From positions 62,001-126,000 of the forward strand of contig CALGLE010000020.1 of NCBI GenBank assembly GCA_937930305.1: DNA of 64,000 bases, read 5' to 3'. This stretch comes from an uncultured Granulosicoccaceae bacterium (lineage in GTDB: Bacteria > Pseudomonadota > Gammaproteobacteria > Granulosicoccales > Granulosicoccaceae). The notes under the pieces were generated by a model, which was not told the origin of the DNA, made no database searches, and worked only from the letters and a program-made list of their open reading frames with translations. Numbering within the stretch: position 1 is the stretch's first letter; every line of letters starts with the position of its first letter. Below are positions 43,593 through 52,826 of this stretch, piece after piece. The translations under genes were made by a program, and so were the position numbers.

Positions 43593-44681
43593 TTAAGTAT
43601 CCAACTCGGGATGAAATCGACCGCGATTTAATAACCTTTGCGGATCAAAGCTTGTTCGTAGTTGAGTCTGTAAACGCGCAGCCACCCCTTCAATAGGTTG
43701 ATGCGTGGCGTCTCCCACAGAGGCAGAAGAAAATCGAGTGGCATGACCGTTCGCGCTTGCGGCCAATGCAAAGATCTCTTGCGCTGGCAGAGTGGTTTTC
43801 ACCCAACGCTGTGCGCCTCCCCAGTCATATAAAACCGATGCAGGTGAGCCGTCTTTATCATCTGGGATAGCCAGTTTCGGCGTGTAATCAGCAACCGAAA
43901 TTCGCCACGTTGGCCGCTCATCTTGGAAAAACGTGTGGGTAAAGTCTCTTAAAGCATCCCAGGGTGCGTCGTCTACGGCGTCACCGCCGAGTTCAGAGGC
44001 GGCAGCCTGAACACCGGCATCACTGCCTGCAAGCCGAATATAACGACGCGATCCAATTAAGGCTGCGCCTGTGACCGGTAAAAAGTGCCGCGCTAGTTTC
44101 ACCATAGCGGAACAATCGTGTTCACTTTGTTCAAAGGCAAGCGTTCGGGTGGTTTCGGGTAGCGGCAACACTTTTAACGAAACATCTAACAGAACACCTA
44201 AGGTGCCGTAAGCGCCTATTTGCACGCGCGATACATCGTAACCGGCCACATTTTTCATCACCTCCCCACCAAAGGCTAAGTCTTCACCCTTGCCGCTAAT
44301 GACGCGTGTACCCAAGGTGTGATCACGCACCGCGCCGCAATAAGGTCTAACCGGTCCTGACAAACCGCACGCTAAGGTGCCACCCAAGGTCGCACCCGGA
44401 AGCTGCGGTGGATCAAAGGGCAACTGTTGTCCCGATTGCTTCAGTGTGTCGATAACCAAACTTAACGGTGTACCGCTTCGTGCACTCATGACCAACTCAG
44501 TGGGCTCATAGTTGGTGACACCTCTGTGTTCAGCGACCGACAAGGTGGTCATTTCTTCTGCTGATTCGCTCACGCGTCCCAAAAAAGATTTACTGTTGCC
44601 ACCAACAATTCGCAAAGGTAACCCATTGGCTACGTGTTGCTGCACAGTATCGAGTAATGCCGCAGAGGCGTCATGATTCAT
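43593..44681 (-). CDS. glcE: glycolate oxidase FAD-binding subunit
   Basis: A 362-residue FAD-binding subunit of glycolate oxidase. I use the ATG at 44681 (MNHDASAALL), 25 bases after the glcD stop; a start 138 bases upstream would add 46 residues from inside the glcD end. It has the PP-loop style FAD domain (RIVGGNSKSFLG, then PQLPGATLGGTLACGLSG) and a shortened C-terminal domain. It works with GlcD and GlcF. Confidence 0.93.
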   Translation of the reverse strand: MNHDASAALLDTVQQHVANGLPLRIVGGNSKSFLGRVSESAEEMTTLSVAEHRGVTNYEPTELVMSARSGTPLSLVIDTLKQSGQQLPFDPPQLPGATLGGTLACGLSGPVRPYCGAVRDHTLGTRVISGKGEDLAFGGEVMKNVAGYDVSRVQIGAYGTLGVLLDVSLKVLPLPETTRTLAFEQSEHDCSAMVKLARHFLPVTGAALIGSRRYIRLAGSDAGVQAAASELGGDAVDDAPWDALRDFTHTFFQDERPTWRISVADYTPKLAIPDDKDGSPASVLYDWGGAQRWVKTTLPAQEIFALAASANGHATRFSSASVGDATHQPIEGVAARLQTQLRTSFDPQRLLNRGRFHPELDT

Positions 44682-44706
44682 ACTAGGAAAAACCTTTAGC
44701 GCGACG

Positions 44707-46197
44707 TTAGAAACGTTCGATGTCCGGATGAGGCAGCTGACCTTTGTGCACATGCATGGCACCGAATTCAGCGCAGCGTTGCAACGTGGGCACCACTTTT
44801 CCGGGGTTAAGTAATCCATTCGGATCGAACGCAGCTTTTACTGCATGAAATTGTTCCAAGGTGTGTGTGTCGAATTGCACACACATCTCGTTTATTTTTT
44901 CCACGCCTACGCCATGCTCACCGGTGACTGTGCCTCCGACGGCAACACACAGTTGCAAAATTTCGCTGCCCAGACGTTCGGTGCGTTCGGACTCACCTTC
45001 GATGCTGGCATCATACAAAATCAAGGGATGCAGATTACCGTCTCCAGCATGAAATACGTTGGCGATGCGTAAATTAAATTCTTTCGACAATTCATCCATG
45101 CGCGCCAACACTTTAGATAATTCACGACGCGGGATCGTGCCATCAATGCAGTAGTAGTCAGGTGATAATCTGCCCACCGCAGGGAACGCAGACTTTCTCC
45201 CTTTCCACAACAATAAGCGTTCTTCTTCGCTGTTCGCAATATGCAGAGTTTTCGCATTGCTGGCATTGAACACATCCGATACCCGGCCAATTTGAGCTTC
45301 AACTTCCGCTTCCGTGCCGTCAAGTTCGCACAGCAACACCGCTGCTGCATCGACTGGATAGCCGCATCCAGCGAAGTCCTCAGCCGCTCTGATCGCTGGG
45401 TTATCCATCAATTCTAATCCCGCAGGAATGATGCCTTCGGCAATCACGCGACCCACCGCGTCCCCGGCATCTTCAACACTGTCAAAGGCCGCCATCACCA
45501 GTTTGGCCAAGGGCGGAACCGGTAACAGCTTCACCATGACTTCCACCGTCACCGCAAGCATACCTTCAGAGCCGGTAAGAAGTGCCATTAAATCATAGCC
45601 TGCATCATCACAACCAGGCGCGCCAATGGTGAGGAGTTCGCCCTCGATGGTGACCACTTTAATGGCTAGGATGTTGTGCACGGTCAGTCCATATTTAAGG
45701 CAATGCACACCGCCTGAATTTTCCGCCACGTTGCCGCCGATGGTGCACGCAATTTGTGAAGAAGGATCGGGCGCGTAATACAAACCGTGGGGGCGTGCCG
45801 CATCCGAGATGGCCAAATTTCGAACGCCAGGTTGAACACGCGCGTAACCGTGCTCGGGATTCAATTCCAGGATTTGGTTGAACTTGGCTAGTCCGAGCAA
45901 AATGCCATCTTCGTGCGGTAAGGCCCCACCAGATAACCCCGTGCCAGCGCCTCTGGCTACCACCGGAACGCTGCGCTCTGAAGCCCATTTAAGCACCGCT
46001 TGAACCTCTTCCACGCTGGCGGGCAACACCACCACCAACGGAGCCGCTTTGAACAGAGTCAGCCCATCCGACTCATAGGGTCGCAGGTCTTCATCGGAAT
46101 GCAGAATTTGACCCGTGGGGGTTAATGCTCGTAATTCAGCAGCGTATTGTTTTCGCTTGTCGCGACGTGAAAGAACAGTTTCGGGATTTGCGGCCAT
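44707..46197 (-). CDS. glcD: glycolate oxidase FAD-linked subunit
   Basis: A 496-residue FAD-linked catalytic subunit of glycolate oxidase (related to D-lactate dehydrogenases). The FAD domain has VVARGAGTGLSGGALP and the later SQIACTIGGNVAENSGGVHCLKYG region, with the C-terminal HAGDGNLHP and GEHGVGVEK motifs. It oxidises glycolate to glyoxylate, a product of phytoplankton photorespiration that marine bacteria can use. It is the first gene of glcDEF. A partial HexR-like match at 46247-46261 is weak. Start at 46197, with about 215 bases to the pyk start. Confidence 0.95.
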   Translation of the reverse strand: MAANPETVLSRRDKRKQYAAELRALTPTGQILHSDEDLRPYESDGLTLFKAAPLVVVLPASVEEVQAVLKWASERSVPVVARGAGTGLSGGALPHEDGILLGLAKFNQILELNPEHGYARVQPGVRNLAISDAARPHGLYYAPDPSSQIACTIGGNVAENSGGVHCLKYGLTVHNILAIKVVTIEGELLTIGAPGCDDAGYDLMALLTGSEGMLAVTVEVMVKLLPVPPLAKLVMAAFDSVEDAGDAVGRVIAEGIIPAGLELMDNPAIRAAEDFAGCGYPVDAAAVLLCELDGTEAEVEAQIGRVSDVFNASNAKTLHIANSEEERLLLWKGRKSAFPAVGRLSPDYYCIDGTIPRRELSKVLARMDELSKEFNLRIANVFHAGDGNLHPLILYDASIEGESERTERLGSEILQLCVAVGGTVTGEHGVGVEKINEMCVQFDTHTLEQFHAVKAAFDPNGLLNPGKVVPTLQRCAEFGAMHVHKGQLPHPDIERF

Positions 46198-46370
46198 AAA
46201 GACTATTGTACGGACTTAGCCACGAACTGGTGCCGCCAGCCTGTTTTGTACTTTAGCTACGTACTGATTTTAGAAACACATGTGCGAAAATTTACTGAAT
46301 AAATGCGTACACATCGGATGGTTCGCCTATCAGTCACGGGTGTTTATTCGGTATACTTATCTTCCTTCCA

Positions 46371-46385
46371 CGTAGTTTCACTACA
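46371..46385. promoter_or_regulatory. likely HexR operator upstream of pyk
   Basis: CGTAGTTTCACTACA fits 13 of 15 positions of the HexR motif TGTARTWWWAYTACA (my recollection of the gamma-proteobacterial consensus). It lies 27 bases before the pyk ATG and downstream of a TATACT (46352-46357) that resembles a -10 element. Bound HexR would block transcription; release would come with KDPG. Confidence 0.6.
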
Positions 46386-46412
46386 CATCTGATTGGACGA
46401 GAGAAAACCATA

Positions 46413-47870
46413 ATGAGACGCCGTCGCGACGCAAAAATTGTCGCCACCCTCGGGCCTGCCAGTAACTCTAAAGAAGTTATCGGCAAATTGTTTGATGCCG
46501 GTATTGATGTTTTCCGGTTAAATTTCAGTCACGGCACGCACGATGATCACGCGGTGGTGCACCAATTCATACGCGACATTGAGAAAGAACGCGGACGTCC
46601 TATCGGTATCCTGGCCGATCTACAAGGCCCCAAACTGCGAGTCGGCAAATTTGCTAATGGTGAAGAGGATTTGGTTGTGGGTCAGAGCTTTCGACTAGAT
46701 ATGGACAACGAGCCTGGTACAGCCGAACGCGTACAACTGCCTCACCCAGAAATATTTGCTGCGGTGGAAGATGGCGCAAAGTTATTGGTTAACGATGGCA
46801 AGATTCGCTTGCGTGTGGTGTCTCACGGCGATGACTTCGCCATCACCACAGTGGAGGTCGCTGGTACCATCAGCAACAACAAAGGCGTTAACGTGCCTGA
46901 CTTGTATCTACCGATTTCTCCACTCACAGAAAAAGACCGCATTGATCTTGACTACGCGTTGGGGCTTGGCGTGGATTGGGTGGCTATGTCGTTCGTGCAA
47001 CGACCTGAAGACATGGTGGAACTGCGAGAACTTGTTGGCCCAGACACCGCGATTATGGCGAAGATGGAAAAACCATCGGCTATCAACCATCTGTCCGACA
47101 TCATCACATTGTCCGACGGCATCATGGTAGCTCGAGGAGACTTAGGCGTTGAGATGCCACAAGAGAAAGTGCCGGTGGTGCAAAAGAAATTATTGCGCCG
47201 CGCACGGGCCGCTGGCAAGCCAGTTATTGTGGCGACTCAAATGCTGGAATCGATGATTCATTCTCCCGTGCCCACGCGCGCCGAATCCTCGGATGTTGCC
47301 ACAGCGGCTTACGATGGCGCGGACGCGGTCATGCTCTCGGCCGAGACAGCGGCAGGCGAATTTCCGGTGGAAGCGGCCACCGCGATGGACCGGATTTTAA
47401 TCGAAGTGGAACGCGACCCCTATTACCGACAGGTGATAACCGCCGCTTCCCCGACACCAGGCGACACGGCTGCTGACGCAATCACCTCTTCCCTGTCTCA
47501 TATTGCAGGAGTTTTGCCGTTGGCTGCGGTTTTTACCTATACTGAGTCCGGGTTTTCAGCCTTCCGCGCAGCCCGCGAAAGGCCTGAGGCTCCGCTCATT
47601 GGCTGCACGCCGCATCGAAGAACGGCGCGGCGGCTGGCCTTGGTTTGGGGCGTGCACGCGGTCCTTTCTGATGAGATGAGTAACGTGGATGAGATGGTCT
47701 CAAACGCGATCAACATCACAATGCAGGAAGGATTTGGTGAGCTTGGGATGATTATCGCGATTACCGCTGGTATGCCATTCGGACGAACTGGTACAACTAA
47801 CATGCTTAGATTGACCCGTTTGAAGGATTTAAATGGAAACGCCAACACCCACGACGACATTCCGCTCTAA
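46413..47870 (+). CDS. pyk: pyruvate kinase
   Basis: A 485-residue pyruvate kinase that converts PEP and ADP to pyruvate and ATP. The N-terminus KIVATLGPASNS, the phosphate/metal region MVARGDLGVEMP and the substrate block KPVIVATQMLESMIHSP are all present; the B domain is of normal length. It resembles PykA-type enzymes in length and sequence. A HexR-like site is just upstream. The stop TAA is in the left arm of a hairpin (47864-47894). Confidence 0.96.
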   Translation: MRRRRDAKIVATLGPASNSKEVIGKLFDAGIDVFRLNFSHGTHDDHAVVHQFIRDIEKERGRPIGILADLQGPKLRVGKFANGEEDLVVGQSFRLDMDNEPGTAERVQLPHPEIFAAVEDGAKLLVNDGKIRLRVVSHGDDFAITTVEVAGTISNNKGVNVPDLYLPISPLTEKDRIDLDYALGLGVDWVAMSFVQRPEDMVELRELVGPDTAIMAKMEKPSAINHLSDIITLSDGIMVARGDLGVEMPQEKVPVVQKKLLRRARAAGKPVIVATQMLESMIHSPVPTRAESSDVATAAYDGADAVMLSAETAAGEFPVEAATAMDRILIEVERDPYYRQVITAASPTPGDTAADAITSSLSHIAGVLPLAAVFTYTESGFSAFRAARERPEAPLIGCTPHRRTARRLALVWGVHAVLSDEMSNVDEMVSNAINITMQEGFGELGMIIAITAGMPFGRTGTTNMLRLTRLKDLNGNANTHDDIPL

Positions 47871-47894
47871 AAACTGCAATCTGCCTTTTAGAGC
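47864..47894. repeat. hairpin at the pyk stop codon
   Basis: GCTCTAAAA (47864-47872) pairs perfectly with TTTTAGAGC (47886-47894) across a 13-base loop. It includes the pyk stop codon and lies 50 bases before the FecR/LysM gene start. No T-run follows, so its role (attenuation, stability or processing) is open. Confidence 0.4.
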
Positions 47895-47943
47895 AGACGA
47901 TAGGCAGGTAACGGTGAACAATGCCAACCTCCGAGAATGGAAT

Positions 47944-49305
47944 ATGACGGCAATTACAAAGTTAAAGATGCGAATGCTGAGCCTTGCGCTTGGGCATTCG
48001 CTGCGTTTTGTACTGTCTATTACTTTAAGCGCTTTGGCCACCTTAGCGCTGTTTCCTGCTGCGGCTAGCGCGCAGTCCAATGACACAGCCACGCAAACCT
48101 ACAATCGAGAAATTGTTATTCGCCCTGGCGATACCTTATCGGGTATCGCGCTACGTGAGTTAGGTAGTGCGAAACTGGCTGAGCAAGTGGCCACTGCGAA
48201 TGGCTATAGCCTGACGAAAATTTTAATCCCAGGTGACGCCATCGTCTTACCGATCACCCTACCTGTGCGCGATGAATACGCCACAATCGTGTTCTCTAAA
48301 GGCGACGTTCAATTAAATGGTAAAGCCGTTCAGATAGACGACGAATTCCGATTAAACGATGTCATAAAAACTGGAGCTACCGGTTACGCCAGCTTGTCTT
48401 TTCAAACGGGCACCCTGATTAACTTCCAACCAAACACCGAGGCGCGTCTAATCACGTTGTTCTGTCAGCCCGCTGATGACACTTGTGTTATCGAATTGGC
48501 CACCGACCAAGGTACGTTAACAACCGATGTACGTCGTGATGGAAATCAACCGACCGACTTTCGCGTGCAAACTCCCTATGCCTCAGCAGCAGTTCGAGGC
48601 ACGGTGTTCGATATAAATGCTGATTCCACCGGCCTACGCATTGGTGTCACGGAAGGCAAGGTGGACTTAGCCGCCACCGACACAGACCAATTGGTTCCTC
48701 TCGATACGGGCTTTGGCTCTGCCACGGCTCCGGGCCGCCCAATCGGTGAGCCCATTGAGTTACTGCCTGCGCCGGTTTTTCGCTTCGTGCCGCCACGCAT
48801 TGCGAAAGGCGATTATTTGCGATGGTTCGGTTTAACAGATACACCCAACTACATCGTACAAATTGCGGCTTCACCCAACGGGGTGGGCGTGGTGCATGAC
48901 ACCCGAGTGCCAAGTGATCTTTTCATTTTGAACGATGAAATACCCACTGGTGATTACTCTGTATTAGTTCGAGGTGTAGACCCCAATGGCTTACTGGGCT
49001 TCACAGCCCTTAGCCCGATCACAGTCGCTAGCGTCGATACCAGCATTGCCCCAGTGAATGCGAGCATTGATCGAGTCGACGGCAACTACCGTGTTGCCAT
49101 TATCGACGGCCCAGAAGACGCCGCTGGGTATGAAATTCAAGTCGCATCCGACTTTGAATTCACCGACCCCTTAAGCGTCGATGTGGATGAAACTGGCGTT
49201 GCCTTGGTACGACTTCGCACACCAGAATTGTTTGCACGAGCACGAGTGTTACTTGACCGCACAACCGTTGGCCCGTTTGGCGAAGCCTCAACCGTTAACG
49301 ACTGA
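47944..49305 (+). CDS. exported LysM and FecR domain protein
   Basis: A 453-residue exported protein from the ATG at 47944 (MTAITKLK), with a signal peptide ending AASAQ. A LysM domain (about 50-100: IRPGDTLSGIAL...IPGDAIVLP) binds peptidoglycan or related glycans. A FecR-like beta domain follows (TPYASAAVRGTVFDINAD...GVTEGKVDL, about 165-215), then Fn3-like modules. This architecture occurs in surface or periplasmic proteins with unclear roles. It lies 73 bases after pyk on the same strand. A start 111 bases upstream would begin inside the pyk gene. Confidence 0.82.
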   Translation: MTAITKLKMRMLSLALGHSLRFVLSITLSALATLALFPAAASAQSNDTATQTYNREIVIRPGDTLSGIALRELGSAKLAEQVATANGYSLTKILIPGDAIVLPITLPVRDEYATIVFSKGDVQLNGKAVQIDDEFRLNDVIKTGATGYASLSFQTGTLINFQPNTEARLITLFCQPADDTCVIELATDQGTLTTDVRRDGNQPTDFRVQTPYASAAVRGTVFDINADSTGLRIGVTEGKVDLAATDTDQLVPLDTGFGSATAPGRPIGEPIELLPAPVFRFVPPRIAKGDYLRWFGLTDTPNYIVQIAASPNGVGVVHDTRVPSDLFILNDEIPTGDYSVLVRGVDPNGLLGFTALSPITVASVDTSIAPVNASIDRVDGNYRVAIIDGPEDAAGYEIQVASDFEFTDPLSVDVDETGVALVRLRTPELFARARVLLDRTTVGPFGEASTVND

Positions 49306-49364
49306 TCGTTCGGTTCTGACCCTATTCCCTGGCCTGGCCAACTTCACTGGCTAGTTTCGCCCGT

Positions 49365-49415
49365 CAAATCAGTTGACCAAATTCGATTCGCAACAGTTCA
49401 GCAAATCAGTTGACC
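49365..49415. repeat. direct repeat in a convergent intergenic region
   Basis: CAAATCAGTTGACC occurs at 49365-49378 and again at 49402-49415, each followed by similar bases (AAATTCG..GCAAC, AACTCG..GCAAC). It is between the facing stops of the FecR/LysM gene and hexR. Function unknown; it may be part of an untranslated end or a small repeat. Confidence 0.4.
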
Positions 49416-49442
49416 CAACTCGTTGGCAACACCGGTTAGTTT

Positions 49443-50288
49443 TTACCCATCACGCGGCTTTACAAACCGTGAATCGATGGCGCGTCGTGCGCGGGCCAGT
49501 TGTTGCAACATCTCTTCACCACCTCTAACGGCGATGCCAACCGCCAGGATATCGAGAATTAGCATCTGCCCAATGCGAGACTTGACCGGTGAAAAAATGT
49601 CGCTGTCTTCAATCAAGTCGACCGACAAATGTACATCACTGGATTCAGCTAACGGTGACTTAGTGGCGGTAACTGACAACACTTTAGCGCGGGATTTTTT
49701 GGCAATCTGAACAGCCGTCAATATGTCGCTACTTCGACCCGAGTGGGAGATGGCAACCATTAAGGTTTTCTCGTTGTAGAGCGCGGCGGCCGATTGCTGA
49801 ATGTGAGGATCGTTGTAGGCGATAGCAGGCTTACCGAGCCGAAAAAATTTCAACTGCGCATCTTCCGCGACGATGGCAGAGCCGCCTGAACCATGAAACT
49901 CAATGCGCTCGCATTCATCATATAAACGAATAGCGTTGTCCAACGCAATATCGTTAAATTGATTTTTCATCTGCATCATCGATGCAAGCGTGCCGTCTAT
50001 GATTTTATTCGACAGCTCTTTACTGGAATCTTGCGCGGTAACGTCTTTATAGAAAAATGTTCCACGACTGGCTAAATCTTGCGCTAAGCGCAGTTTAAAT
50101 TGCTGAAAGCCAACACAATCTAAGGCGCGACAAAACCGAATGACGGTGGGCTCACTCACGGAAGATTTAGCCGCAATGGCCTGGATGGACGATTGAACAC
50201 TGCCATCCGGATCCTCAAGGATCACATCAGCCACTTTCTGTTCAGATTTTCTCAGCCCATCACGGGCTGAACGAATTTTGGCGAGCAT
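49443..50288 (-). CDS. hexR: HexR transcriptional regulator (RpiR family)
   Basis: A 281-residue RpiR-family regulator: N-terminal helix-turn-helix (about 20-70, with SVSEPTVIRFCRALDCVGFQQFKLRL) and a C-terminal SIS sugar-phosphate domain (SHSGRSSDILTAVQIAKKSRAKV). HexR binds KDPG and represses Entner-Doudoroff and glycolytic genes. It is the last gene of the leftward zwf-pgl-hexR run, so its level is set by the same promoter, where two HexR-type sites lie. Start at 50288, 108 bases after pgl ends. Confidence 0.93.
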   Translation of the reverse strand: MLAKIRSARDGLRKSEQKVADVILEDPDGSVQSSIQAIAAKSSVSEPTVIRFCRALDCVGFQQFKLRLAQDLASRGTFFYKDVTAQDSSKELSNKIIDGTLASMMQMKNQFNDIALDNAIRLYDECERIEFHGSGGSAIVAEDAQLKFFRLGKPAIAYNDPHIQQSAAALYNEKTLMVAISHSGRSSDILTAVQIAKKSRAKVLSVTATKSPLAESSDVHLSVDLIEDSDIFSPVKSRIGQMLILDILAVGIAVRGGEEMLQQLARARRAIDSRFVKPRDG

Positions 50289-50395
50289 CGGATCCTACAC
50301 CCGGCAATGGTCACGTATTGAGTATAGCGTGCGGCTGCAAGGCTCGAACACTTTCATCCACGCTAAGACCCAAATTGATCTGCCTAAGGAATGAA

Positions 50396-51103
50396 TCAAT
50401 GGGTGCTATAAATCGTAATTCTTGGGTTATCTGCATTCAAAAAATGCGCAATGGGGTACGGCGACTGCGCTGGATCTTGCAACACCTCATCAACCAGCGC
50501 GCGTTTCTCGCCACCGGTGATGTGCAACAACTGACACTCGGTATTCATCAAGGCAGCTAGCGTGAGTGTAATGCGCGCCTGCGGTACGGACTCAGGCTCC
50601 ACGATGGCCACTAAGGCATCGCGTTCGGCAATGGCAGCGTCGGTGCCAGGCGCACCAGGAAATAAGGAGGCCGTATGACCATCGCCACCCATGCCCAGCA
50701 CCACGACGGTAAACGGTTTTGCAATGCGCTGTATGTGTTCATCAATGGTTGACACCGCTTCATGCGGGCCAGAACCCGCTTTGTATAAACCCACAAAAGT
50801 GGCATCGGCTGCGTGATCTTGCAGCAGGGTGTTTTTAATAAAAGCTGCGTTGCTGTCTGCGCTGGTTTCTGGCACCCAGCGTTCATCCGCTAAGGTGACC
50901 GTGACTTTATCCCAGGCCAATGGCTTGGCTCGTAGCGCTTCGAACAACGGCTTGGGCGTACTACCTCCTGAGACAACCAATGAGGCCGAGCCATGCGCTT
51001 GAATCGCTCGATTTAAACGCTCAACAATGACATTGGCTAACGCGTTTGCCAATTCAACAGGCGACTCAATTTGCTCGATTAAGGGTGTGCCTTTTTGTGC
51101 CAT
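50396..51103 (-). CDS. pgl: 6-phosphogluconolactonase
   Basis: A 235-residue lactonase (DevB/Pgl type) that hydrolyses 6-phosphogluconolactone to 6-phosphogluconate. It has [14 protein letters not shown], then TLADERWVP and [14 protein letters not shown], all hallmark motifs. It follows zwf by five bases and is followed by hexR. Confidence 0.94.
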   Translation of the reverse strand: MAQKGTPLIEQIESPVELANALANVIVERLNRAIQAHGSASLVVSGGSTPKPLFEALRAKPLAWDKVTVTLADERWVPETSADSNAAFIKNTLLQDHAADATFVGLYKAGSGPHEAVSTIDEHIQRIAKPFTVVVLGMGGDGHTASLFPGAPGTDAAIAERDALVAIVEPESVPQARITLTLAALMNTECQLLHITGGEKRALVDEVLQDPAQSPYPIAHFLNADNPRITIYSTH

Positions 51104-51108
51104 GACCT

Positions 51109-52593
51109 CTATTCCTCATACCAACTAAAGCCATCGCGGCTTATTAAACTACTGGCCGATGACGGCCCCATGCTGCCGGCTGTGTACGGCTTGGGCGCGT
51201 ATTGATACTGCTGCCAGGCTTTCTGGATAGGATCAACCCACGCCCATGCGGCTGACACTTCATCTCGGCGCATAAATAGAACGGGGTTACCTCGAAGCAC
51301 ATCAATAATCAAACGTTCATACGCGATCATTCGACGCTTTTGAAACACATCGTTGAAGTCTAAATTCAAATGCACTGGCTGCAAGGTGATTTCATCGCCC
51401 CACGCTTTGACATAAATGCGCATGCGAATTTCCTCCTCCGGTTGCAAACGAATAATGAGCTGGTTGGGTTCAGACAAACCATCCGCCGTTTCGAATATGG
51501 AATGTGGAACCTTTTTAAAATTTACGATGATTTCCGTTTGCTTACGCTCCATGCGTTTGCCCGTTCTTAGATAAAACGGCACCCCTTCCCACCGCCAACT
51601 GCCAATTTCGGCTTTTAAGGCAACAAACGTTTCTGTCACACTGTCATTGGGGATGTCATCATTTTCTAAATAACCTGGCACAGTCCCGCTTTCGTAGGCA
51701 CCCGCCTTGTACTGGCCACGTACGGTGTTCTCAATCGCGTCTCGTCCAATCAACGGTTTTAAAGCGCGTAATACTTTTATTTTTTCATCTCGCACCGCGT
51801 CAGGATCCACACTGACCGGTGGCTCCATCGCCAGGATAACCAACAGCTGCAGTAAATGGTTTTGTACCATGTCGCGAAGCGCGCCAGTTTGATCATAAAA
51901 ACGGCCACGACTGTCCACCCCCAAACTCTCAGCGATGGTGATTTGCACATCGCTGATGCGCTCGTTTCTCCACAAGGGCTCGAATAAGGAATTACCAAAT
52001 CGCAGTGCCATTAAATTTTGCACCGTCTCTTTACCCAAGTAATGATCAATCCGGAAAATTTGCGATTCATCAAATACTGCTGCCAGTTCATCGTTAATGA
52101 CATCTGCCGACGCTTGGTCTCGGCCCAATGGTTTTTCTAACGCCACACGACTTTTGGGCGTGATTAATTCCGCCTTATGAACATTCTCAGTGATGCGAGT
52201 GAACAAACTGGGTGCCACGGATAGATAAAAAACCCGCACATGATTCTCACGCCCGGCGAGCATCGTTTTTAAACCATCAAAGTCCTCGGGCTGGGTAACA
52301 TCAATTTTTAAGTAATGCACGCGTTGCAAAAAGGATTGCCAATGCGACTCGACGAGGTGATCAGCCTCAATATGCTTTTTCGAATCGGCTTCTAATATTT
52401 TTCGAAACCCCTCACTGTCGGTGTCAGTGCGGGCAGCGCAAATGATACGACCATCCTCGGGCAATTGATCAGCACAGTGCCTAAAGTACAAAGCCGGTAT
52501 CAGCTTGCGCAGTGATAGGTCACCCGACCCCCCAAACAAAATAAAATCAAAGGGTTCAATGGCGTTTTCAGTGAAGTCAGACGATGCAATCAT
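51109..52593 (-). CDS. zwf: glucose-6-phosphate 1-dehydrogenase
   Basis: A 494-residue dehydrogenase oxidising glucose-6-phosphate with NAD(P). The nucleotide fold FGGSGDLSLRKLIPAL and the active-site RIDHYLGKE region (RIDHYLGKETVQNLMALRF in the sequence) are present. It is the first gene of zwf-pgl-hexR and starts at 52593, 43 bases from a HexR-type site. The product enters the Entner-Doudoroff route and the pentose phosphate route. Confidence 0.96.
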   Translation of the reverse strand: MIASSDFTENAIEPFDFILFGGSGDLSLRKLIPALYFRHCADQLPEDGRIICAARTDTDSEGFRKILEADSKKHIEADHLVESHWQSFLQRVHYLKIDVTQPEDFDGLKTMLAGRENHVRVFYLSVAPSLFTRITENVHKAELITPKSRVALEKPLGRDQASADVINDELAAVFDESQIFRIDHYLGKETVQNLMALRFGNSLFEPLWRNERISDVQITIAESLGVDSRGRFYDQTGALRDMVQNHLLQLLVILAMEPPVSVDPDAVRDEKIKVLRALKPLIGRDAIENTVRGQYKAGAYESGTVPGYLENDDIPNDSVTETFVALKAEIGSWRWEGVPFYLRTGKRMERKQTEIIVNFKKVPHSIFETADGLSEPNQLIIRLQPEEEIRMRIYVKAWGDEITLQPVHLNLDFNDVFQKRRMIAYERLIIDVLRGNPVLFMRRDEVSAAWAWVDPIQKAWQQYQYAPKPYTAGSMGPSSASSLISRDGFSWYEE

Positions 52594-52636
52594 GAATTTT
52601 ATTAGTGTGAGACGATTTTGACGAAGGGATACGCCC

Positions 52637-52651
52637 AGTAATATTACTACA
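52637..52651. promoter_or_regulatory. likely HexR operator proximal to zwf
   Basis: AGTAATATTACTACA fits 14 of 15 positions of the HexR motif TGTARTWWWAYTACA as I recall it, and contains the palindrome AGTAATATTACT. It lies 43 bases before the zwf ATG in the zwf-edd divergent region. Confidence 0.68.
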
Positions 52652-52724
52652 TAATTCAGCCAGATTCAGGCGCTTAGTTTTGCCAAATCTTCACGGAATG
52701 GGGTGAGAAACTGTGCGTACATAG

Positions 52725-52739
52725 GGTAAAATTACTACA
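52725..52739. promoter_or_regulatory. likely HexR operator proximal to edd
   Basis: GGTAAAATTACTACA fits 13 of 15 positions of the HexR motif. It lies 87 bases before the edd ATG. With the site at 52637-52651 it shares ATTACTACAT. A TATATAT stretch at 52792-52798, closer to edd, could be a -10 element. Confidence 0.6.
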
Positions 52740-52826
52740 TATCCACCTAGGCGACCGATTGAGTATCTGTGCAAATCGGAACGCCATACCTTATATATAC
52801 AACTTCTACCGAGTTGCTGTTTTCCC

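Noticed and set aside
46247-46261. A second HexR-like match near the glcD start
   Set aside because: Only 12 of 15 positions fit, and the asymmetric mismatches lie in key positions, so I do not call it an operator.
47864-47894. The hairpin at the pyk stop as an intrinsic terminator
   Set aside because: There is no T-run after the stem, and the next gene is on the same strand.
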